This document shows, piece after piece, positions 58,601 through 64,000 of a stretch of 64,000 nucleotides of DNA. The translations under genes and the position numbers were made by a program. The first letter of the stretch is position 1, and each line of letters opens with the position of its first letter. The notes beneath the pieces are model-generated. The model did not search any database and was not told where the DNA came from. It was given only the letters and a program-made list of their open reading frames with translations. The DNA is from Allopseudospirillum japonicum (GTDB lineage Bacteria; Pseudomonadota; Gammaproteobacteria; Pseudomonadales; Halomonadaceae): positions 248,001 to 312,000 of the forward strand of contig NZ_FNYH01000002.1 in the NCBI RefSeq assembly GCF_900108915.1, given 5' to 3'.

Positions 58601-59434
58601 GCGGGCGCGCATTTTTTGTACTTGTACTTGCCAACGTGGTAACCCCAAGCCTTTCCATTGTAGCCAAGCTTGGATTTGGCTGTGCACCTCAAGCTGTGCT
58701 ATTTCTGGAAAATCTGCTGCTAGCCAAGTTGCCCAAGGCGTCAGGCTAGTTTCTTGCTGGGCATAAGCCAAAAGTTGAAAACTCGGCGTTTGCGGACGGC
58801 CACGCATTTGTGCATGGAAACGCATCCCTTGCGTATCTTGAATAACTAACTGATATTGCTTCAAAGGCCGAGAGGTTAAAGGGCTAGTGACTTGCTGTTG
58901 ATAAGACCAGTGCACCTGCAAGTGTGGACTTGCTTCGCCTTGGGTATTAATTAGTTGGACTTGTTGCAATTGAACCCAAGGATATAAGGTAGCCTCTTGC
59001 AACCAAGCATTCAGTTGCTTAGACCAAGGGGGGTCGACTTGTGATTTAGAAGGTGATGTTGTGGTGGTGAAATAACGCTTGAGACCAGCTTGATAGACCT
59101 GTAAGCCTTGCACTTGCCCATAAGAAAATACGGCTTGTCCATACCACCAAGAAGCCCACCAATCGAGTTGAATATCAAGCTGTTGAGCCGCCAACAAAGG
59201 TTGTCGTTGCCAAGCAATTTGGAAGCTGGAGATTTGTACACGCGGGTTAAGACCCACAAAACTCAGTTGCCAGCCCTGTAGATTAATTTGCCAATCCGTA
59301 TGCGTTTGCACCCAAGTAGTCAGTTGTGGTTGCCAAAGATGCGGATAAGCCTGTGCGAGGCGTAAGCTAGCTTGCACGCTTAATTGCAGGCCCACAAAGG
59401 CCAAACTCAAATACAAAACAATGCGTACTAACAT
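55658..59434 (-). CDS. yhdP: AsmA-like envelope protein YhdP
   Basis: 1258 residues (E. coli 1266). Large protein with one N-terminal membrane helix (MLVRIVLYLSLAFVGLQLSV) and a long periplasmic beta-rich groove. YhdP, TamB and YdbH together move phospholipids to the outer membrane in E. coli. The C-terminal DUF3971/AsmA-type end (DQLSLVLPIGQSLPLAAILV, then GAPQVGGAIWVAQKLFG) is typical. The protein is strongly enriched in glutamine and tryptophan. A run of nine G (57014-57022; nine C in the coding strand, encoding PPP) lies in the frame. It follows rng by 41 bp. Confidence 0.93.
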   Translation of the reverse strand: MLVRIVLYLSLAFVGLQLSVQASLRLAQAYPHLWQPQLTTWVQTHTDWQINLQGWQLSFVGLNPRVQISSFQIAWQRQPLLAAQQLDIQLDWWASWWYGQAVFSYGQVQGLQVYQAGLKRYFTTTTSPSKSQVDPPWSKQLNAWLQEATLYPWVQLQQVQLINTQGEASPHLQVHWSYQQQVTSPLTSRPLKQYQLVIQDTQGMRFHAQMRGRPQTPSFQLLAYAQQETSLTPWATWLAADFPEIAQLEVHSQIQAWLQWKGLGLPRWQVQVQKMRARWAALEITQVEPMYLQGHVVADQQTRWQINSGPWQVQQDQQAYTLPDFAFQFNHTHSSWHLTQEGAWDLQVFSQFTQLALWPPDVRSWIQGLNPRGRITQLQAVQQAGQAWQIQARLQDIQIEAWQGVPQVQGGQAEVHMNAQGGHVRLLEAPLTLGFAELFKQSWHFTRASGVLGWQLEAQQARFYGRDLVLEGPQGEAIQGEFHLHIPPAPQADRLYLNLSLQQLPITHGLAYLPQHALAPELYQRLARLLASAQGQLTQGHLVYNGLLAAQATQSERTLSLSLDLAQASFAFDPAWPRLTQADAQVHLHNQQVQVMIPSAQLAGLTVTDLTLDNLHPQQQGPHSIQDGLNLNAHLQGDAAQVQTLLNQSPLQPYLPHGFAQWQLQGGIQSKIKAYLPFNAELAPQVQVNAQIRQASFAWPQHGLEITQIRGPIHFDSQQGISSLGLQGQFAGGPLQVQMGLDPSQQWYLSAQGRAQISQLKLAIALPWQAHMQGEFAYQARLSQLSQGLRLAFNTDLQGVRLDLPPPLGKDAAQARPLAFDLVLDQVPSLQLEYGEHLQVVANLSQKTPAIYARLSPHSRTSLAIPTTPGITLEIRWPELDLATWVQHLQNTSSQNTADLPPIKLDLHTQTAHLGAYTWQNMYVQATSGPLSSWQLQWQAQQAQGEAKVHLQGHQPWQIHFEYLDLTPTSTPLSTPQTQDPWQDFKISPGPVIDVSIQHLRWQHLDIKNGYARIQPQTDSLVLDPWRFDLAQSQWQGRLQWHMQEGTQIQGRLQGQDAGALLALWTQEAPLHSESHALEMTLAWPASPLGFALPTAEGRFQFELTQGNFPRANNAAVGASRLFSLFSLDALLRRMRLDFADLSKQGISFDQMSGDYQLRHGTLTSQTPLKVESAATRFQLQGSTDLLAQTLDQQLSLVLPIGQSLPLAAILVGAPQVGGAIWVAQKLFGHLLEEVTQAHYRIQGDWLNPQVELIKVFD

Positions 59435-59475
59435 GCAAACACTCGCAAGCTGGGCTTGTGTATCAAACTCGCCGA

Positions 59476-60948
59476 TCAGATTAAGACAATATCGAATTGT
59501 TCCTGCGAGTATAAGGTTTCTACTTGAAACTTAATGGTCTTGCTAATAAAAGATTCTAAATCGGCGACAGCGGCAGAATCCTCATCTAATAAGCGATCTA
59601 CAATCGCTTGTGCCGCCATGACTAAATAAGCTTGGGCACCATAGGCGCGTTCCATCCGTAAAATTTCACGGAAAATCTCATAGCAAACGGTTTCAGGCGT
59701 TTTTAATGTCCCTCGACCTTGGCAGACATTGCAGGGTTCGCATAATACCTGTTCTAAGCTTTCACGCGTGCGTTTGCGTGTCACTTGGACTAAACCCAGT
59801 TCAGTGACGCCAGTAATTTTGGTTTTCGCGTGGTCTCTTTCCAAACTTTTTTCGAGTAAGCGTAAAACTTGGCGTTGATGCTCGATTTCATCCATATCGA
59901 TAAAATCAATAATGATAATACCACCGAGGTTGCGTAAACGAATTTGGCGCACAATCGCTGCGGCCGATTCAAGGTTGGTTTTGAAAATAGTTTCTTCCAG
60001 ATTACGATGACCAACAAACCCTCCGGTATTCACATCAATGGTGGTCATAGCCTCAGTTTGATCAATCACCAAGTAACCGCCAGATTTTAGTTGTACCTTG
60101 CGCCCAAGTGCTTTTTGGATTTCGTCTTCAACGCCATAAAGATCAAAAATCGGGCGTTCACCTGGATAATATTCGACTTTGGCTTCTAAAACCGGCATAA
60201 ATTCGCGTACAAAGTCGCGTAATTTAAAATAATTTTCTCGCGAATCAATACGGATTTTTTCAATTTCCGGGCGGACAAAATCACGCATGGTACGCATAAA
60301 TAAGGGTAAATCTTCGTAAATGCAGGACGCCAAGGCAGCTTGAGCGCTTTTGCGTGTCACATTCGCCCATAACTGATGCAGAAACTGCATATCTGAGAGA
60401 ACCTCATCTGCACCACAGCTTTCTGCCGCTGTGCGTAGAATATAACCACCTTTGATTTCTTGGGTTTGCTCCATCAGTTGCTGGCGACACGCTTGAATTA
60501 ATTGGCGTAGGCGTTCGCGCTCACTATCATCTTCAATACGTTGCGAGACCCCAGTATGTTCCATCTGTGGCATATAGACTAAATAACGCGAAGGAATCGA
60601 CAGATGCGTCGTCAACCGAGCACCCTTGGTACCTATGGGATCTTTGGTGACTTGCACAATTAAGGCTTGGCCTTCATGTAATAAATAGCCAATGCTAGGG
60701 ACTTCCTCGCCTGGAGTTAAACTAGGCGCAACTTCTGCAGCATGAATAAACGCGGCCCTTTCCAAGCCAATATCCACAAAAGCAGCTTGCATTCCAGGTA
60801 AGACACGCACCACCTTGCCTTTATAAATATTGCCAACAATGCCACGCCGACGTGTGCGCTCGATGTAGACTTCCTGTAATACACCGTTTTCAACCACCGC
60901 AACCCGAGTTTCCATCGGGGTAATATTAATTAAAATCTCTTCACTCAT
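59476..60948 (-). CDS. rng: Ribonuclease G
   Basis: 490 residues from the ATG at 60948 (E. coli 489); the longer frame to 61011 lacks family support. Endoribonuclease that matures the 16S rRNA 5' end. S1 domain (RGIVGNIYKGKVVRVLPGMQ, about 35-54), DNase I-like catalytic core with Mg2+ aspartates in TTIDVNTGGFVG (about 300) and IIIIDFIDMDE (about 343), and the zinc-link cysteines in LCEPCNVCQGRGT (about 403-415). It lies between maf and yhdP, as in E. coli. Confidence 0.97.
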   Translation of the reverse strand: MSEEILINITPMETRVAVVENGVLQEVYIERTRRRGIVGNIYKGKVVRVLPGMQAAFVDIGLERAAFIHAAEVAPSLTPGEEVPSIGYLLHEGQALIVQVTKDPIGTKGARLTTHLSIPSRYLVYMPQMEHTGVSQRIEDDSERERLRQLIQACRQQLMEQTQEIKGGYILRTAAESCGADEVLSDMQFLHQLWANVTRKSAQAALASCIYEDLPLFMRTMRDFVRPEIEKIRIDSRENYFKLRDFVREFMPVLEAKVEYYPGERPIFDLYGVEDEIQKALGRKVQLKSGGYLVIDQTEAMTTIDVNTGGFVGHRNLEETIFKTNLESAAAIVRQIRLRNLGGIIIIDFIDMDEIEHQRQVLRLLEKSLERDHAKTKITGVTELGLVQVTRKRTRESLEQVLCEPCNVCQGRGTLKTPETVCYEIFREILRMERAYGAQAYLVMAAQAIVDRLLDEDSAAVADLESFISKTIKFQVETLYSQEQFDIVLI

Positions 60949-61035
60949 AGGTAGAAGGCGTCCTAGTTGGCAAGCCGAATAGGCAAAAAAGATTGCCTGC
61001 GTCCCCAGCAAGGCAAGTAAATTAAAGGCACAAGG

Positions 61036-61665
61036 CTAACAAGCGGTTTCCTGATTCCATAAAGGCACGCCTTGCACATTAAGAAGGCGTGAGGTCTCGT
61101 ATAAGGGGAGTCCCATGACACCAGAATAACTGCCTTGAATATCCTGAATAAAACTAGCAGCAAATCCTTGGATGGCGTAAGCCCCTGCTTTATCTTGTGG
61201 CTCACCTGTCTGCCAATAACGCTGAATCTCCTCATCCCGTAATACACGAAATTTCACCTTGGTTTTGCTCACAGCCACTTGCAAACCAGCACGCCCTGTT
61301 ACTGCGATAGCAGAATAGGTTTCGTGTACTTCCCCAGATAAGGCCGCTAGCATCTCGTAAGCCTCTTGCTGATTTTTTGGTTTACCAAAAATCCGCTTTT
61401 TATGGATCACGGCAGTATCTGCACCAATCACGACAGGGAAACGTCCTTCAAACATGGCATGACCAATACGCGCCTTTTGGCAAGCTAAGCGTTTGACATA
61501 AGCTAAAGGAGCTTCGCCCGCAACGGGTGTTTCATCCAAGGTTACAGGGTGTACTTCAAAGAGAACACCCAGTTGGGCTAATAATTCGCGTCTTCGTGGC
61601 GATCCGGAAGCCAGACACACAGGTGGAAATTCATGGGCATCATGAAACATCTGGTAGGTATCCAA
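61036..61665 (-). CDS. maf: Maf nucleotide pyrophosphatase (YhdE-like)
   Basis: 209 residues. It hydrolyses dTTP/UTP and modified nucleotides and is linked to septum control. Motifs: CLASGSPRRRELLAQLG (about 17-33), PVVIGADTAVIHKKRIFGKP (about 77-96) and GAYAIQGFAASFIQDIQGSY (about 157-176). TTG 61665 is the likely start because GAGGG lies 7 nt upstream; an ATG five codons later lacks such a site. Standard position between mreD and rng. Confidence 0.95.
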   Translation of the reverse strand: MDTYQMFHDAHEFPPVCLASGSPRRRELLAQLGVLFEVHPVTLDETPVAGEAPLAYVKRLACQKARIGHAMFEGRFPVVIGADTAVIHKKRIFGKPKNQQEAYEMLAALSGEVHETYSAIAVTGRAGLQVAVSKTKVKFRVLRDEEIQRYWQTGEPQDKAGAYAIQGFAASFIQDIQGSYSGVMGLPLYETSRLLNVQGVPLWNQETAC

Positions 61666-61688
61666 GGTAAAGCCCTCAACTCAATCAA

Positions 61689-62171
61689 TCACTGAACATA
61701 GCGCCGACGCATAGCATCAAAGGTCAGATGCATAAATGGCCATAAAATCGCCGAAGTTGTCGCTGGTAAGACTAATAAAATGGTACTTGCTGTGGCACCT
61801 AATGCACTTTGTGTCCATTGAAATACCAGCTGGCTAGTACCGATGAGCACAAACACCATCAAAGATTGTTTTAATAAGGTGTACATACGCATCCTAGAAT
61901 GTACAAGTAACGCAAGGTAAGCTAAAAACGATAGCATTAACGCATTATGACCTAAAAAGCTACCTTCGATAAGATCGAGTAACAAACCTAACACAAAACC
62001 GTGGAAAACCCCCACGCGATAGGGAATTTCCAGACACCAATATAAAAGCAATAAGCTCACCCATTCAGGCCGCCACCACAACAAACCATCAGGCATTGGC
62101 ATAGCTTGCAAGTAAAGCCCGAGAATAAAAGTGAGGCTGATTAACCAATAACCGCGCTGGCGTTCTGCCAT
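61689..62171 (-). CDS. mreD: Rod shape-determining protein MreD
   Basis: 160 residues (E. coli 162) with five or six membrane helices covering nearly the whole chain, beginning MAERQRGYWLISLTFILGLY. PDGLLWWRPEWVSLLLLYW and GVFHGFVLGLLLDLIEGSFL are the family landmarks. Part of the elongasome with MreC, RodA and PBP2. GAGG lies 8 nt before the ATG. It follows mreC by 29 bp. Confidence 0.95.
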   Translation of the reverse strand: MAERQRGYWLISLTFILGLYLQAMPMPDGLLWWRPEWVSLLLLYWCLEIPYRVGVFHGFVLGLLLDLIEGSFLGHNALMLSFLAYLALLVHSRMRMYTLLKQSLMVFVLIGTSQLVFQWTQSALGATASTILLVLPATTSAILWPFMHLTFDAMRRRYVQ

Positions 62172-62200
62172 AGATAAAGCCTCTTACAAATAAAAAAACA

Positions 62201-63190
62201 TTAAGGAGAATGGCTTGCTTGTGTGCTGGCGGCCTCTGCTGGTGGCTGCTCGGTCTCATCGGCAAAAGCATTTGCCGGTAAATCAACAGGCTCTGTATCC
62301 TCTAAGCGATGGGGGCGACACTGTGCTGAATTAATCGGTGAACGGCAAGCATCTGGTTGCCAAGGTTGGCGCGCATTAGGGAATAAAAGTAATAAATAAC
62401 GGCTGCGATCGAGTTGAGCCAAAGGTCTGGCACTAACAATTGCAAAGGGCTGGCCTGGATCATGTTGAATATGCGTTACTTGTGCCACAGGATAGCCGAC
62501 AGGAAAACGCCCCCCCAATCCAGAAGTTACCAATAAATCATTTTCCTCAATGTCTGCGGTATCTGGCACATGCGCCAGTCTTAACTCATCAATCGCCCCA
62601 GTCCCTAAGGCAATTAAGCGCAAACCATTACGGTTAATTTGCACAGGAACTGCATGACTGGCATCCGCGACTAATAAGACTCGGCTGGTGTAGGCTGCCA
62701 CGGAAATGACTTGTCCCATTAAGCCGGTAGCATCAATCACAGGTTGACCTACATAGACACCATCTTCGCGCCCACGATTAATGACGACTTGATGCGTGAA
62801 AGGATCTGCATCTAAGCCGATTAATTCAGCGGTAATAAAATTTTCTTCGTCCACAGCAACTGCATGAAGTAGTTCGCGTAGACGGACATTTTCTGCTGCT
62901 AAAGCGGCCATGCGTTCAACGCGTTTAGATAAGAGGAGGACTTGCGATTTAAGGGTTTCATTTTCTTCCAGCAAGGCGTTACGGTGCGATAGCAAATCCA
63001 CGCCCCAACCCCATAAACGTCCCGGCAAATCGGCACTCCATTGCAAAGGTGTGACGACTATCGTGAGTGTTGAACGAACTTGCGCCATCCCTTGCCAGCG
63101 ATATTCAGCAAGCAAAAGCCCGACAGATAACCACAAGCAAATTAAAAAGCGGTAGCCAATATAAGGCCCCTTTCCAAATAAAGGCTTAAT
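62201..63190 (-). CDS. mreC: Rod shape-determining protein MreC, probable ATT start
   Basis: 329 residues. Periplasmic scaffold of the elongasome: N-terminal membrane helix (FLICLWLSVGLLLA), coiled coil (about 65-100) and two beta barrels (TAELIGLDADPFTHQVVINR ... DLLVTSGLGGRFPVGYPVAQ). The conserved N-terminus KPLFGKGPYIGYR (E. coli MKPIFSRGP) is encoded upstream of the first TTG (63136), but no ATG, GTG or TTG precedes it before a stop codon at 63238. The codon aligned with Met is ATT at 63190, with GGGGGTGG 3 nt before it. So AUU initiation is likely. mreB is not upstream; purD is divergent instead. Confidence 0.9.
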   Translation of the reverse strand: MKPLFGKGPYIGYRFLICLWLSVGLLLAEYRWQGMAQVRSTLTIVVTPLQWSADLPGRLWGWGVDLLSHRNALLEENETLKSQVLLLSKRVERMAALAAENVRLRELLHAVAVDEENFITAELIGLDADPFTHQVVINRGREDGVYVGQPVIDATGLMGQVISVAAYTSRVLLVADASHAVPVQINRNGLRLIALGTGAIDELRLAHVPDTADIEENDLLVTSGLGGRFPVGYPVAQVTHIQHDPGQPFAIVSARPLAQLDRSRYLLLLFPNARQPWQPDACRSPINSAQCRPHRLEDTEPVDLPANAFADETEQPPAEAASTQASHSP

Positions 63191-63289
63191 ATGCCACCCC
63201 CAAAGGATGCTAAGTAAAAAAGAATCAAAATCACTTTAAGTGAAGAAAGGCTATTGTCGGATACTTTTTATGCAAAGTGCAAGACAGGC

Positions 63290-63313
63290 ACCCAGAAGGC
63301 GACTCTGGGTTTT
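63290..63313 (+). terminator. Terminator-like stem-loop in the purD leader
   Basis: Stem ACCCAGA / TCTGGGT (7 bp, 7-nt loop) is followed by TTT and then CGCG. It lies about 100 bp before the purD ATG. The T tract is short, so it may be a weak terminator or an RNA structure in the leader. Confidence 0.35.
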
Positions 63314-63410
63314 CGCGTCTGTCTTATGCAATAATACGGCTTCTTTCCATTTTGAGTGGGCGGGCTTGCTCCGCTGTGGCGCTTATCCTTGAGTAGCGAG
63401 AGATTTTAAG

Positions 63411-64000
63411 ATGCATGTATTAGTGATTGGCAATGGTGGACGTGAACACGCCCTAGCGTGGAAATTGGCACAATCCTCTCAAGTCAGCCGTGTATTTGTC
63501 GCCCCAGGCAACGCAGGCACTGCACTAGAAGAGAAAGTAGAAAATGTCGCTTGTGATCCTTTGGATTTTGATGCCTTAGTTGATTTTGCGCGTACTCAAA
63601 CGGTGGCCTTAACGGTTGTCGGCCCAGAGGCTCCCCTGGTTGCAGGGATTGTGGATCGTTTCCAGGCTGAGGGCTTGGCGATTTTTGGCCCACAGCAAGG
63701 TGCTGCTCAGTTAGAAGGTTCTAAAGCTTTCACGAAAGATTTTTTAGCGCGTCATCACATTCCTAGCGCCGCGTATGCCACCTTTACTGAAGTCGAACCA
63801 GCACTGGCTTACTTACGTGCACAAGGTGCCCCTATTGTTGTGAAGGCAGATGGTTTAGCGGCAGGTAAAGGGGTCATTGTGGCTATGACTTTGGCAGAGG
63901 CCGAAGCCGCCGTGCAGGATATGCTCTCTGGTAATGCCTTTGGTGATGCCGGTGCGCGTGTGGTGATTGAAGAGTTTCTCGAAGGGGAAGAAGCCAGCTT
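63411..64000 (+). CDS. purD: Phosphoribosylamine-glycine ligase (partial, runs off right edge)
   Basis: The first 196 of about 430 residues are present. ATP-grasp enzyme for the second step of purine synthesis. The N-terminal domain [20 protein letters not shown], then [20 protein letters not shown] (about 76-95), and the start of the ATP-grasp fold with [20 protein letters not shown] (about 141-160) are typical. The frame is open to the window end. It is divergent from mreC; purH, its usual upstream partner, is not here. Confidence 0.97.
   Translation, partial: MHVLVIGNGGREHALAWKLAQSSQVSRVFVAPGNAGTALEEKVENVACDPLDFDALVDFARTQTVALTVVGPEAPLVAGIVDRFQAEGLAIFGPQQGAAQLEGSKAFTKDFLARHHIPSAAYATFTEVEPALAYLRAQGAPIVVKADGLAAGKGVIVAMTLAEAEAAVQDMLSGNAFGDAGARVVIEEFLEGEEAS

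Overview
This window is gammaproteobacterial chromosome. Supporting evidence: gene orders typical of that class (fmt-rsmB-trkA-trkH; ratA-rnfH divergent from smpB; pilMNOPQ-aroK-aroB-damX-gltBD divergent from ponA; mreC-mreD-maf-rng-yhdP; ispD-ispF-truD-surE-pcm), a two-gene metX-metW methionine locus, and a one-piece tmRNA with tag ANDESYALAA. The cell would have type IV pili, chemoreceptors, polyhydroxyalkanoate granules (phaR and a phasin) and a peptidoglycan elongation complex. I cannot place it to genus. Most of the window is ordinary core genome, closely packed, and several encoded proteins (YhdP, TruD, TmcA) are visibly rich in glutamine.

Layout. 1-3047: end of a DUF2628-like gene, then trkH and trkA (K+ uptake). 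3098-4070: an IS200/IS605-type tnpB element whose TnpB lacks its central part. 4105-8344: rsmB, fmt, def and a LysM lipoprotein. 8397-10825: hypothetical genes around phaR and a phasin. 10864-15665: metW, metX, yggU, yggT and a membrane sulfatase. 15756-18193: a DUF2971 gene coupled to a chemoreceptor. 18256-21759: rlmI, gcvH, rnfH, ratA, smpB and ssrA. 21786-30795: crotonase, tmcA, DUF2202 ferritin-like gene, trmL, rep, a hypothetical gene, a second chemoreceptor and a Nudix hydrolase. 30894-36908: gltD and gltB. 37346-45712: damX, aroB, aroK and pilQPONM. 46078-54061: ponA, ftsB, ispD, ispF, truD, surE, pcm, DUF368 and DUF1232 genes. 54143-54258: a second, decayed IS200/IS605 relic. 54261-63190: rlmD, yhdP, rng, maf, mreD and mreC. 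63411 to the end: 5' part of purD.

The most unusual points are: the TnpB with an in-frame deletion that removes the first RuvC aspartate, sitting between rsmB and trkA; two orphan IS200/IS605-like right-end hairpins elsewhere, one next to a decayed tnpB 3' end; mreC apparently starting at an ATT codon, with no mreB upstream; a chemoreceptor whose stop codon overlaps the start of a DUF2971 gene; and standard neighbours missing where expected (dprA after the LysM gene, nlpD-rpoS after pcm, mreB before mreC). I found no CRISPR array, prophage or complete defence island.
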